From Tubulanus polymorphus (taxonomy: Eukaryota > Nemertea > Palaeonemertea > Tubulaniformes > Tubulanidae): a DNA stretch of 64,000 nucleotides. Both the position numbers and the translations under genes were made by a program. The notes under the pieces were generated by a model that did not search any database, had not been told where the DNA came from, and saw nothing but the letters and a program-made list of their open reading frames with translations. Below are positions 1-11,365 of the stretch, in pieces (the stretch's first letter is position 1; each line of letters starts with the position of its first letter). The DNA is taken from positions 24,664,485 to 24,728,484 of the forward strand of contig NC_134027.1 of the NCBI RefSeq assembly GCF_964204645.1, in the 5' to 3' direction.

Positions 1-657
1 TCTCGTCAAACAAATCGACTGCCCGAAAGCCCAACACGTTTTATCGTGGGTAAGTCAAATATTTTCCAAAACAACAACTGATCGAATTTTAGTTTGGCGC
101 TGATGCCAGTAGTTTTTTGAAACAATATCTTTGTAGTGCGATTACGGTCCAGACGCGTTTATTCCCGAAAAAGAAATGTCTCAAATAATGAAAATACTGC
201 CAACCATTCAGGTATCTATATGTGCATGAATTTCGAAGAAGTTGCTTCCGTTTGAAATGAAAGAGTAAACTAAGCGCCATTGCTTGCTCGGATCTCGAAG
301 TGGAGATGGAAAAAGTTGAAAGTTTTTTTTTCGGTTCTAATTTTAGCATCCATACATTCATCCTGTGGTGTTAGCTGCCTCTACGGAATCCGGTGCATTT
401 ACTATTAGGAAATTCCACGAGAACGGAACTTTACGAGATTTGATTTGTAAAGTACGTATTTTCAAGAGTTGAATTTCTTTTTTTTTTAATATATAGCTTT
501 ATTTCAGGGAAAATTTTACAATAAGTTATTTTGCTAAAGTCAAAATTGACATTAATAGCAAAGTTATAAATATTTAACATTGAAAAACCGCTATGTAGAA
601 AAAAAAAGAATATTACAATTATTAAGGACAAAATAATAATACCCGGTAATAATAATG

Positions 658-700
<43 letters not shown>

Positions 701-3700
701 TAATAATAATAGTAATAACAAGAGTCGAATCTTATTCATTTAAAAACTATGGAACTGCGTACGTAACGATAATGCTAATATCGCGCTCTTATTTTCCAGG
801 CTAAACCGAAGTTGCCGTGCTTGAAAAAATACGGCCAGTTGAAACATTACGGTTTTCTGTCTTTGAACAATATCCGGTGTTTCGGTAAGCAGATTTTAGA
901 AGCCTTGAAATTCCTACATCAAAAAGGTTTACCTTATGGTAAGTGAAATATTTGACGGCTCTGCGATGATGTCAGGACAACTGCCCCCCCCCCCCCCCGT
1001 TTTCTAGCTTAATTCAAACTTCACCGTTTTAAGCTTAACTTGAACTCAGATCTGCTGAAGTAACAGATCACTTACTATTGCACGTAAACTTATTCTTCGG
1101 TTTCCTTTGATTAGGTAAATGAACTTTTTTGACGAGCCATTGTAAAAAATGGGGGGCAATTATTGTCCTGGAAATTAACTGCTGGTATCGGTCACCAGAA
1201 CCCAGGTCTACTCTAGAAAAAAAAAACAACAGTTTGAAAACGAATTTATTTGAAATGAGTTTGTTTTCAATTCACAAGTGTGATACTGGACCCAGTTCCA
1301 CAGTTGTGAATACAGTTAACTGTGAGTTAAGTTAGTTCATTTTCAATGAATTAACTCGGAGTGTTATATCTTAACTCAGAACCGTGGAACTGGACCCTGA
1401 AGTAATAAAAACTTTGAAAGTCGGATATTTACGGAAGATCTTTTTTTCTTTCGTTTAAGGTCATCTGCACAGTGCTAATATAATCGTAGAGCAGAATCAA
1501 TGTAAATTACTGGATATTGAGAACTGGTGTTTAGGTGTGCCTCCTTATTACAGACAGTTTATTACACAATTCAAAAAAATACAAGTAAGTTTTTACCTTA
1601 ATACTACTGAAATATCCTTGACACTTGTTATTCCCTGGTCACATTATTTAAACATTGCTTTTGGCTTGGCATTAAAAAGCCTTTCAGCAGCATGTGTGTT
1701 AATTTTCATTCTTAAGAAGAGTGAAAATTAGTTAATTTGAAAATTTTCATGATGGTCTCTTTTCAATGAGCAGTGCGGTGTATAGAAAAATCAGCAATGG
1801 ACTTAAACTAATACACCGCACGGTGGTGTATTGATTTAGTTATCAATTGCGTAGTTATAATGATCAAACATTTTGAAAATCTTTTACGTCAATTACTAAC
1901 AATACATCGCACTGTGGGGTAGATGCAGAGTATAGCAGTATGCCCGTTATACAACGCACTAGAATTGATTATACTCAATTTCAAATCATCTCCAGCAGAT
2001 TAGGGGCGTACTCTTTTATGACCTCCGAAGTCTCCATCCGAAATCTCCGGTTGGCTCCACACAAAATCCGAATCACACCACCTCGACAGAAAGGAGGTTT
2101 CGGACTCTCTAAAAAGTCATGTGACCAATAAAAGAGTGCAATTGGAGGCAAACGAATTCTCCCGATCTGATAAAAGAGTTCACCCTAGGGATAGGTCATC
2201 ACTGAAAGTGTTAACAGTAGACAGCGTTTCAACTACTAATTCCTTCTTGCATTTTTATCTGCCTCTAAACCTCTAATTATTGTGCATTGTGTTATAGAGT
2301 ATGGAGAGTATGGATGTGTATAATTTCGGTCGTGTTTTGTATGAAATGGCGTGCGGAGAACCGTTCTATACGGCGTCGTGCGAGACGTTCCCGCCGATGT
2401 GTCCGCCTGGCTTACGTGAGTCGAAATCCGAAGTTCAAATATTCGATGCATAAAATTTCAACCGCTGAATGAATTCCCTCTCAATTACGCAGACGTTTGG
2501 GTTCTTTAAAAAATTTCTCTCGATTTGGTTTCATTTCGCTAAATTATAACTCATTCCATGAGAACTATTTCTACCGATATTCTGTCATTACAGGAACAGT
2601 TCTGGAATCCATCCTTTCAACGGAGGCTTGTAAAAATGGTTTACCTACCGTAGCTGAACTGTTAGAATTACCGTACGTTGATATTGTTCATAACTAAGGT
2701 TTAACCCTTTCAGTGCATCTACACCGCAGTGCGGTGTATGAATCGGTGATGGATTTTGCTAGTACACCACACTGCGGTTTATTGATGAAATTAGGAATTA
2801 CTAATTATCTCTCCTGAAAGATGGCAGCATAGATGTCAAACATGGTGAAATATTAGTAACTAACGATACACCGCACCACGGTGTAGACGCAGTATAGTGC
2901 TATTCCCGTTATTCAACACACTAGGGTGGAATTTTTCAGAATTTTCAAATTATCTTCAGCACTATAGGGTATTGATTAGCCAGCACTGAAAGGGTTAATG
3001 CCGGTATCTATCCGTAGTGTGGACTCTGCACCCAAACATTTCTGGTACTTTTTCGGTACTCTTCCGATTATTGTTTGTCCAGACTTTAACATGATGGATT
3101 TGTTTGTAGGTTTTTCGGCGACGTTGTTTTACCCGCCACCGATAAACCGGTGATGAAAATACCGACCAAATTGAAAGAAGTGATCAAAACGGCGAAGGAC
3201 TCGCTGGAAAAACGTCTGAAAGATGACCAGAAGTTGGTAAGAATTTTTAGATAGAGGAAGACTTGAAATAGAGAACAACGTGGCTTGATCCTCGCTTGCC
3301 GCAGTAGCATCGAACATTGCCTTTCGCCCGACGATTAATTGTAGAATGTATGTTCGTATTTTTTCGAATCCAGGTGAGTCAAGTGAGGAGACGCTCGAAA
3401 GCCGAAGCCTTTCACAAACAGGAAGAAAAGAAGAAGAAAAGAAAGAGTAAACGGGTGAGAAGAATTTCGTTATCGGTTTCATGTTGAAACTTCAAGTCTA
3501 ATTTATTCCTATCTGCAACAATAATCCGTTGCCTAATCACCAAATTATCATAGACATTGAGTTCGTAGAATACATGGACTAAGTTTCATACGCAGGACCC
3601 AGTTCCACAGTTGTGAGTTAAGAGTTAACTCTTGAGTTAAAGTTAGTTCATATTCAATGAGTTAACTCGAAGTCAAATCTTTACTGTGGAACTGGACCCT

Positions 3701-6700
3701 TGATACCAAAGTTACCCCTAATGGTAAATCCTCAACCTGAGTGACGACCAACCACCAAATAGTAAAAATGTCATTTCTGTAAAACTGGCAGCAGATAGTG
3801 TTCACAAAATCATTCACTTCATTTAACTGTCTTGTAAAAAGCTGGGCCCGGATTGCTAGACCACGTATCGAAGTTACCAGCAGGGGTAAATCCTTGACTT
3901 GAGCCACAACCACCATAATAGAAAAACCATGGTTATAATGAAAATTTGAGAAGGTTCCTAGGGATTATTTTGTCCCCGCATCTATGAAACGCGGCTCCGA
4001 TATTTACTGCTGTAAATCTATTTGAATTTTGATATTTTCTCGAAAATTCCTCAAATTTGTGAATGACGAAATAGAATACAGTGTGAACCAAGTAGATATT
4101 GTAGGATAGAATGAGTATCGATGAATGAAATTCATAGTTTTTCTTGTTTCTGTCAATTTTCAGTCGTCGATGAACAATATCCCCGAGAATAATAACGGTA
4201 CGACGTCGTCTACTAGTCCCCCTTCGACACCCGTTTCACCGACACAAAGTAAGTATCGAAATATTTACTCGAATCTTTACTCAAAATTTTCGCCGATCTA
4301 TTTCACTATATAACTGATCACTTTTAGCGTAGCGTAGATATTGTGACTTTCTGAGGCTTCCGGGTTGGTAAGAACCAGGGTCTGCCTGGTTCCATTGCAG
4401 TAAGATTAAGAATCGGCTTACGAATACATCTTGAGACTGGTTTCAAGTTGTAGGCTAAAGCACTAAAAATAAGCTTAGACTGGTCTTAAGTTGTTGGATT
4501 GATTATAGAACCTAGATGAGCTTAGACTAGTCTAGGATCTAGTTTCATTTAAGCTAGAAGATGGTCTTTTGTGGTCGTAGATGCTTATGACCTGAATTAG
4601 GTTACGGCTCGGGTTCAGTCATTGGCACCGGCGCCCCTGGAGCACGTTTTTTCATCCATCTGCTTCACTTTTCTTGCAGCCAATAAATCTTGACCTCCTG
4701 TCGACCTCTCCTGCCACTTTATGTAAGATCTTCGTGTTCGTATTTCGTGTATTTGTCGTAACATTTTAATATTATGATATATCTATGTACACGATGTATA
4801 TATGTATTACGCACTATTATCAGTAATCGGGTCAAAGCTTTTAAGCCGGTTTGGTCAAACTGGACCAGAGCAGACCAGACCCAGGCAGGGGCGGATCAAG
4901 GGGCACGTACGAGACTTGTACAAGTCTGTAAAACTTTTTTCGTTTTGTCAACAAAGATAATTGGTTAATTTCAGTGCTGGTGTACGCCTGATATTGCGTT
5001 TTCAGACATGAAAGTCTCCTTTTGGGATATGATAAGTCCTTCGAAATTGGCCTCTGTACCCGCCCCTGTCGGGTCAAATTTGGCTCGGTCACAGGACGAG
5101 CCTGACTGGATTAAGGATTAGACTACATGGTTCTAAGGATCGCGCCGTATTTTTTAAACGAAGATTTCAGCTGCTGATTTATTATCTGGATTTAATTTTG
5201 TTTGTTTATTTCTCTCAGGATAAAAATCTGCTCAGTACCGTATTTGAATATATAACTGTACGTATGGATTTTTCGATCGCTATTGAAACAGATTTCCGCT
5301 ATAAGCGAACCGCTCGCCTCAGTACGGTTTACTCCGGGTTTACTCGCCCGACTCCGGGGTAAAATTCTATCTGAGAAAGAGGCAGAGTTTGCTGTATTTC
5401 ACAAACTCTGACACCAACTCAGAGTAGAATTTTGCCTAGAGTCTGCCCAGAGTAGAAATCTCAATTTTAACCGCAGTAAGAGATAGGGTCGACTGTATTT
5501 CTCAAACTCTTACTCAATATTTGACACCAACTCTGGATAGAATTTTACCAGAACAAATTCAGTAGGAGACAGGTTCTACTGTCAGAGTCTTCTGAATTAC
5601 GCAAACCTGTACTTTATATTATTTCATACCAACTCAGGGTATAGGATGTGCTCTATAAGTTTTGTTTTGCGTTTTTCCACATTCGAGGTCGTATGAAAAA
5701 TAATGCTTGTGGCCCTTATCAGCCCCCACGCATATTTGATCTGAATTGTCAAACTTTACTGAGTGGGGTGGAGTCTAGTCTATTTGTAGTAGCGGTTTGA
5801 AATATGGAAAGAAATTTTATTTTTCATTCAGAATTCGGCGCTCGGCTTCTCTGCTTACCTGTCTCGGTGTAACACGGGTATCAAACTGCAGCCATCCGTC
5901 CTGAAACCAACCCTCAACAAACGGCCACTACAACCAGTTGGGTCTTGTCCCTAATTCATTTTCACTGGGGTACCCGCAGGGCTACTGTAGCAATCAAGGA
6001 TTCCTAAAAGATCCAGTTCAAAATTCATCGAAAATGAACTAATTTTGATAACGGATGGCCTACTGCTCGGCATCTGGTGGGATAGCTGGCATTGCAGGTT
6101 CCCATTTATACAACATGGATACAAGTCTGATCATAGATTTGGAACAATGGTGATAAAGTATTGAATGTCTCAGGTACAGGTTCCTGGCTGAGGGCATGCA
6201 GGTTCCTCGCTGAGGGGGTACAGGTTCCTGGCTGAGGGGGTGCAGTTCCTCGCTGAGGGGGTACAGGTTTCTGGCTGAGGGAGTACAGGTTCCTGGCTGA
6301 GGGTGTGCAGGTCCCTGGCTGAGGGGCTGTAGGTTCCTTGCTGAGGGGCTGCAGGATCCTCGCTGAGTGGGAACAGGTATCAGGCTGCTGATTGATGCCT
6401 GCATGTAGACAGAGATAGATACAGATTTAGGCTCGGACAAAATTTCGCTTAAATGGCCGTAAAGTAGTTCGTTATATCATTAATAACCCACGTAACTACC
6501 CTCACATGCCATAGGCAGCATACTCTACCTGTGAGAGCGTTAATAAATCTTTGTCTGAGCTTAATTTCTATGAAGGTTGGGTGGATATGTACAGCGATTC
6601 AGATTCATTATTTCAATACGCCTAATATCTGTATGATTTTGTGTTGTATTTCAGTTTGAGTTTCTGTGTGAATGAATGTAGTACGTGCATCGTCCGTTCT

Positions 6701-7277
6701 TTTCTGTTTCTTGTTTTTCTCAACTCTCAAATTTCTCGGATAAGACGATTAGAAAATTGGCAAAATGGTTCTCTCTGTTTAGAAATGAACGATTATAAAT
6801 GGCCAGCCTCTTAAAATCGATGTTTCTTTTTTCCTGGAATTGACTGCTGGTTCAACATCTGGTGGTTTAGCTGCATGTATTTGGTTCCCTGGTGACTGTT
6901 CAAATGAGAACTGATTTATGAATTTAGATTGAACTGATTTATAATACCAGGCCCGGGAGAAAAACCATTTTCCTCAATGTTTGATTGTATAATTGCGCCC
7001 TCAGTGTTCCTGGGGAGTCAATGTTCAAAGCAAATTTTATCTATTTTCAGATTCTGCGCCATCGCCGACCTCCAGCGGCGGAATACCGACTCCACCTCCT
7101 CCACCACCCGCTACACCTGCGGCACCGGTACCGCCTCCACCCGCGCCAACTACACCGACCAGTCCACCACCCGTCAGCGGGGGTGGTAGGCATCAACTTC
7201 TGTCGTCGATCAGCGGCTTCAGCAAATCCGGTTTGAAAAAAGCGGTGACCGTCGATAAGAGCGCTCCGAGAATATGA
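1..7277 (+). CDS. PXK: PXK, PX-domain pseudokinase (3' part, 10 exons)
   Basis: Exons, all with GT-AG junctions and matching phases: <1-49, 347-451, 800-938, 1460-1584, 2298-2415, 2594-2672, 3110-3236, 3374-3454, 4164-4248, 7051-7277 (stop TGA 7275-7277). They give the last 377 residues of a protein whose vertebrate form is about 580 aa, so the N-terminal PX domain and kinase N-lobe lie to the left of the window. Recognisable blocks in order: HPYIHPVVLAASTESGAF, the helix GKQILEALKFLHQKGLPYG, the catalytic-loop equivalent GHLHSANIIV, the DFG equivalent LLDIEN, then ACKNGLPTVAELLELP and IPTKLKEVIKTAK. HRD and DFG are both altered, as in known PXK, so it is probably catalytically weak or inactive. 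A basic linker (EEKKKKRKSKR) and a proline-rich stretch precede a C-terminal WH2-like actin-binding motif (LLSSISGFSKSGLKKA). PXK family members act in endosomal trafficking and receptor internalisation. Identification is firm; biochemical activity is inferred from the family. Confidence 0.95.
651..706. repeat. (TAA)n microsatellite
   Basis: Uninterrupted to slightly interrupted ATA/TAA trinucleotide run in the second intron visible here. The long poly-leucine reading frame on the minus strand across it is an artefact of this repeat. Confidence 0.9.
1283..1398. mobile_element. MITE, GGACCCAGTTCCACAG family (copy 1)
   Basis: About 115 bp with inverted ends: the left end carries GGACCCAGTTCCACAG and the right end GTGGAACTGGACCC. 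The interior is rich in GAGTTAA / TTAACTC. The same arrangement recurs near 3594-3702, 28604-28707 and 48030-48127. Too short to code for a transposase, so it is non-autonomous. The superfamily is not assigned, because target-site duplications are not clear. Confidence 0.7.
1770..1990. mobile_element. Degenerate TTAA MITE with TACACCGC modules
   Basis: Diverged member of the CCCTTTCAGTGC family. It shows paired 'tacaccgcac' / 'gcggtgta' blocks, the TTATACAACGCACTAG segment and the adjacent 'atctccagca' block, but its ends are eroded. Confidence 0.55.
2705..2994. mobile_element. TTAA MITE (piggyBac-like), TACACCGC module family
   Basis: A 290-bp element with ends CCCTTTCAGTGC and GCACTGAAAGGG, flanked by TTAA at 2701-2704 and 2995-2998. 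Inside are four TACACCGC / GCGGTGTA palindromic modules, a conserved 'AAAGATGGCAGCA' block and a conserved 'ATTCAACACACTAGGGTGGAA' class block near the right end. TTAA target duplication and CCCT-type ends are piggyBac-superfamily hallmarks. No coding capacity. It lies in a PXK intron. Confidence 0.8.
3594..3702. mobile_element. MITE, GGACCCAGTTCCACAG family (copy 2)
   Basis: About 108 bp near-palindrome with ends GGACCCAGTTCCACAG and CTGTGGAACTGGACCC, with the same GAGTTAACTC interior as the copy near 1.3 kb. It lies in a PXK intron. Confidence 0.75.
4249..7050 (+). other. PXK last intron (2.8 kb)
   Basis: Long intron between the penultimate and last PXK exons. It holds a degenerate copy of the GGCCAGTTCCATAGTC inverted-repeat family (about 4365-4560), pieces of a roughly 100-bp repeat recognised by 'tttgacaccaactc' (about 5370-5640, also found near 30 kb) and a 22-bp minisatellite (6174-6385). 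I see no exon in it. Confidence 0.6.
6174..6385. repeat. 22-bp minisatellite
   Basis: About nine head-to-tail copies of a 22-bp unit of the form GGTTCCTGGCTGAGGGGGTA plus two bases, with point variation. The minus-strand frame through it is a repeat translation. Confidence 0.85.
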
Positions 7278-8460
7278 TTCCAACTAACGTTCGAATTTAG
7301 ACCTATATTTCCAAACGACATTCGAAAAATATTTCTAGATTCTAAACGTGCCGTCAAAACGAGTGAAATAATACATCGCGCGATCGTTGCTCGTATTCAA
7401 TTTCGAACGCAAAAATCGATTGAGAAAGTACAATAGAACTCGATTAATTCTGATTTACCGATTCTGATTTTCCTTTAATTTCTGATGAAATATTTTGTCC
7501 ATTCAATCATGTTAACTCATAATTTGGATTTTGCTCAATTCAAAGAAACACAGGCAGTCTATAGTCATCGGAATGAAGTGAGTTGTAGCTGTAGATAATT
7601 CTTTCCCAAAAAGGGCCTTACTTACCGAAGGATCCAACGCACCGTATAGTAGGGTTAATGCTATAATGGTTAAGTATATGTCGAACAAATGATATTTACC
7701 AAATTGTATTTACGACCAACACAGAATGTTTCAAAACAGTGTAAAACTGCTTGTCATCTTCCGAAATCAATTAGGAAGCAGTGATTTGTGTTTTATTTCA
7801 GCCATTGTTCAAGTCAGACAATGGTAATTGATTGATTAATTGAAGCGGTTCTAAGACATTGCATTCAATGGTATTTGGACTTCGAGTATATATTTTATAA
7901 AATATGGTACACACTTAAAGTCGGTTAAGTCGTCATAGTTGGTACGATGTTGATGACTTATCCAAATGATGACTTGTGCTTAGATAACTCATTGCGAAAA
8001 TACGAAATTGGGATTCAAAATTTGAGACATTTAAGCAACATGACGTCTTAACCGAGTTTAACGGTATATATCATTGTATTGACTGATATTAATTGATGAT
8101 CATAACATAATACATCGAGTAATTTTGATTTCTTATAACGACCAAAATGTCTCTTGCTGTTTTCATTAAGAATACATACAACTATCTTTAACCTTATTGT
8201 GCTATAAAGAATGTATATGGCTCTAAGCTAATTTTTTAATTGGTCTGGTTTTGTAAGACGGATTTTCCATTTTGTTTGCACAGCCATACTTAATTGTTTA
8301 CGAGGCCTAGATTACAGGTTTTGAAAAAACAACCTGCTTGTTACGATGTATTGCGTTATATGATATCATTGTTTAAGTATTATTAGATGATCCTGGCTGG
8401 TATTGAGATAGTACGTACCATATACTAAACGGGCCAGGGCAAGTTTTGATTTGAGCTCTG

Positions 8461-8700
8461 TTACCCCTTTCAGTGCAGTGCCGTGTATAAATCAGTGATG
8501 GACTAAACTAATACACCGCACCACGGTGTATCGATTTGATTATTGATTAGTTAAACTTTTAAGTGAAATATGGCAGCATCTGTCAAGCATAATGAAATAT
8601 ATATCACCGCGCCGCAGAGTAGATACATTTTAGCAGTATGCCTGTTATTCAACACTCTGGGGGTGGAACTTTAATTATCTCCAGCGCTAGAACATAAGAT
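8461..8700. mobile_element. TTAA MITE copy, degenerate
   Basis: Starts with TTACCCCTTTCAGTGC and carries TACACCGCACCACGGTGTA and the 'atggcagcatctgtcaa' block of the CCCTTTCAGTGC family. The right end is eroded after the 'ATTCAACACTCTGGGGGTGG' segment. Confidence 0.65.
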
Positions 8701-9788
8701 TCGAAAGCTAAACTCAATTCTGAGTTAAAACTGGTCTAGAAAACAAACCCCTGTGCTATGTGCAAATTATATGTAGTGCCAGTAGACTTTGGTTGCTCGA
8801 GATTATTGCTCAGATGACCCATAATCGCTTCGACGAGCCTCGTGAGGTTCAAGGCAACCAGTAGAGTATATTGCAAGTGGTTCATGATTAGATCTGGGCG
8901 TGGTGTTTTCACATTTGAGTCCAATTTTGAATTAGTTGGTTTATTGTATTTGACTACCTCACCCCATATGGTATATAAGCAGCTTAGCCGTATGGGAGAA
9001 GAACACCAGGCCTCTAACCGATCTGGGAACCGAATATTCAATTCGTGAGACTGGTTCAATGGGAGGTATCCTGTGAAACTGACCCTGGGCCCATTTGTGT
9101 AGTGTGGGTATCATTTTAAATCTAAGAGTTGTGGTTTTTTTCTAGCTGGCAGTTTATATTAGTCAGACACGCTTTATTCGGATATTAAGTATACTTTCTA
9201 CAAACTATGTTGTGTCCATTACTGTCCAATGTTTTATCCCTGAAGCGTTGAAATTGATACCTGCGAAACTGGTAACTTTTATGTGGAATTAACAGAGCTT
9301 TTCCAGTGTTTCTTCCTGAAATACCCCATAGAAATGGGTGCAGTTTCATGAAAAAGTTTTAATCTTAAAACGGTCAAGTTTGAAGAATTGTTTTCCTCAA
9401 ATATGAAATAGGTAAAACCTAAAACTTTTTTCGTGAAACTGAGCGTAGGACCTAGTTTCAGTGTAGCTTAAGTTTGGGGATGGTTAAAATATTGAAAAAT
9501 GAACTAATTTTAACTCTTAGAAGTCAAACATAACTATGACTGTGTAGGACTGGGTCGAGCGAGGCCTGTGGTGTTCGAAACACTGTATTCTTTCATTCCA
9601 TATTACAATGTATTTAATCGAATTACGTATTAGTACTTTAATCAGTACTTCATATTCTATGTTTGTTACGACTGACGAAAATTTCCGGTCAGAAATATAT
9701 TTACGATTAATTTACCATTAAACATTCTTTACTATCCAGGAATATCCAAATTAGGAACAGTTTAACACTCATACACTGGATAAACTTT

Positions 9789-9844
9789 GATACTCACAAG
9801 AGCAAGCTTTCACCTACATTCTGTAGGCATCGTCAGGCTTAATG
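9789..9844 (-). ncRNA. Candidate hammerhead ribozyme, left arm (mirror copy)
   Basis: Exact reverse complement of the candidate in the right arm: TCGTCAG at 9830-9836 is CTGACGA on the minus strand, followed by the same stem II and GAAA. Two oppositely oriented cores would place one on each transcript strand. Confidence 0.5.
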
Positions 9845-9974
9845 TGACGTCATCAGATGTTGATGTGACGTCACAGCCGGATCTCGTCAGCTGGTCTGTG
9901 AAGGCTCCCGCGCGCCATCTGCTGCCTTAAGGATGTTATTCCATCCAGGGGGTAGAGCAAATCTGATGACGTCA

Positions 9975-10030
9975 CATTAAGCCTGACGATGCCTACAGAA
10001 TGTAGGTGAAAGCTTGCTCTTGTGAGTATC
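9975..10030 (+). ncRNA. Candidate hammerhead ribozyme, right arm
   Basis: CTGACGA at 9983-9989 (fits the CUGANGA core), a stem II of CCTACA / TGTAGG closed by a GAA loop, then GAAA at 10008-10011. Stem III would be minimal: AGC-UU-GCU-C, or a still shorter A-GC-U followed by cleavage after 10015. Stem I can form as GCU/AGC, an internal loop, and UGUGA/UCACA. Very short helix III is typical of mobile-element hammerheads. No cleavage evidence. Confidence 0.5.
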
Positions 10031-10318
10031 AAAGTTTATCCAGTGTATGAGTGTTAAACTGTTCCTAATTACGATTAATTTGTACACGTTTTTTCATCAT
10101 CTTCTCGTCGATACAGATCGACTGGGTCCCGTTTCTGGGTCCGATGAAAGCGGGCCCTAGGCTCCGATTTGACAGTTGTATATGAATTTTAACCCTGTGT
10201 GAGTCGAAATTAATTTAAACTCTCTTTTCTGGACCCAGGTTCCACACAACTTCTCTTTATTCTAAATGCGTTCACTTTCACTGTAATACAAACCTGTTTA
10301 AGATGTCACGTCACTTAA

Positions 10319-10639
10319 AGCCCCGAACACACTATGCGATTTATCGCACAAATAGATCGCTATTTGTGATCAAACAGATGGCTGCGTCCAGCAAACTTAA
10401 AATTGTGGATGTTGTTGCTGGTCATTGATTGGTTCGATTTCGAGTGGTTCGCGGCGAAATTCGTATCTCACGGACACACTGTGCGAAAATATCAAACATG
10501 TTTGATCGGTGCGATTTTCGCATGCGACGGATCGCACGCGAAAATCGCCTGCAGCCGACCGAACACACTACGCGAATTTCGCTGCGAAATCTGTAATCGC
10601 AGACGCTGTGCGAATAAAATCGCATAGCGTGTTCGGGCC
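10319..10639. mobile_element. TTAA-flanked MITE with GCGAAATTCGC words
   Basis: TTAA at 10315-10318 and 10640-10643 flank a 321-bp element with inverted ends of the type CCCGAACACACTATGCGAT / ATCGCATAGCGTGTTCGGG. The interior is filled with variants of GCGATTTTCGC, TGCGAAAAT and CGCGAATTTCGC, so both strands stay open in places (the reading frames around 10403-10627 are by-products). The TTAA suggests piggyBac-type mobilisation. Confidence 0.75.
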
Positions 10640-10710
10640 TTAAGCCGTTGGATTAATCGGCATATTCATCACCCCAACTTGACCGCATTTCAGGTCTCGA
10701 GTAAAGTTAA

Positions 10711-10926
10711 CCCCTTCATTGTCTACACCGCAGTGCGATGTATAAATCGGCGATAGGCTTTATTAGTGAACCGCATAATCATGGTTTATTGATGTTATTT
10801 AGTAATTAGTTTGTATCTCTATTGAAAGATAGCTGCACCTGTCAAATATTGTTCAATATTAGTTACGAATAATACACCGCACCGCGGTGTAGACGCACTA
10901 TGCCCATTATTCAACACACAGGGCTT
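10711..10926. mobile_element. TTAA MITE copy, degenerate right end
   Basis: TTAA 10707-10710, left end CCCCTTCATTGTCTACACCGC, internal TACACCGCACCGCGGTGTA, and the 'attcaacacaca' block. The right terminal repeat is missing. Confidence 0.65.
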
Positions 10927-11182
10927 AGCTCAAGAGTTCCGAAATTAAGTGATCCATTAATCGAACCCGCAATTGTGGAATACGAGCGAAGTAAATTGAC
11001 GCGCCAATTCAAGTCATCTCATTTCTAAACCCTACTGGTGAATCCGGTTTTTAGAGAATGTGCTAATCCACATCTGTACAATCGGGCGTTGATGATTTTA
11101 CTAATCAAGATTATAAAGTAAAGATATTTCATGTCGATAATGTTTCTCTATATTCAGTCTATATTTTATTGTAACGTTACGA

Positions 11183-11206
11183 AATAAAGAATATATTTGA
11201 AATAAA
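11183..11206 (+). terminator. Poly(A) signals, probably PXK
   Basis: Two AATAAA hexamers (11183-11188, 11201-11206) on the plus strand at the end of the PXK side, 150 bp before an antisense signal for BRK1. Confidence 0.45.
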
Positions 11207-11359
11207 CTCGGCTATTTAATCTCCCCTTGGATTTATACACCAGATTCCTCTATTGCGCTCCTCACGCCAACCCACCAAAAACTGTCAGGGTGAAATCCTC
11301 TTGAAAGAAAATCATATCTACTATATTTAATCTTTGACTACCGAAGTCGACGATTCAAT

Positions 11360-11365
11360 TTTATT
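11360..11365 (-). terminator. Poly(A) signal, probably BRK1
   Basis: TTTATT on the plus strand reads AATAAA on the minus strand, about 515 bp downstream of the BRK1 stop. Together with the plus-strand signals near 11.19 kb it marks a convergent tail-to-tail gene pair. Confidence 0.45.

Larger units (their letters stand above)
9714..10068. mobile_element. Penelope-/retrozyme-like element with perfect 110-bp inverted repeats
   Basis: The arms at 9749-9858 and 9961-10070 are exact reverse complements over 110 bp, separated by a 102-bp GC-richer spacer. A 13-bp direct repeat TTACGATTAATTT lies at 9701-9713 and 10069-10081 and looks like a target-site duplication, overlapping the outer arm by two bases. 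Each arm has a hammerhead-like core (see the separate ncRNA entries). Such ribozymes are known in Penelope-like elements and metazoan retrozymes; assignment to them is inference. No ORF of note. Confidence 0.6.
7278..11206 (+). other. PXK 3'-flanking / 3'UTR region
   Basis: No coding exon is visible after the PXK stop. The first strong poly(A) signals are AATAAA at 11183-11188 and 11201-11206, which would give a 3'UTR of about 3.9 kb full of transposon copies (8461-8700, 9714-10068, 10319-10639, 10711-10926). Whether the transcript really extends that far, or ends at a weaker signal upstream, cannot be told from sequence. Confidence 0.45.

Noticed and set aside
431-739. 102-aa minus-strand leucine-rich ORF
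   Set aside because: It is the translation of the TAA microsatellite in a PXK intron.
3129-3482. 117-aa minus-strand ORF
   Set aside because: Antisense shadow of two PXK exons and their intron.
7047-7283. 78-aa minus-strand ORF
   Set aside because: Antisense of the proline-rich last PXK exon.
10403-10627. Overlapping plus and minus ORFs of about 70 aa
   Set aside because: They lie wholly inside the palindromic-word MITE 10319-10639.
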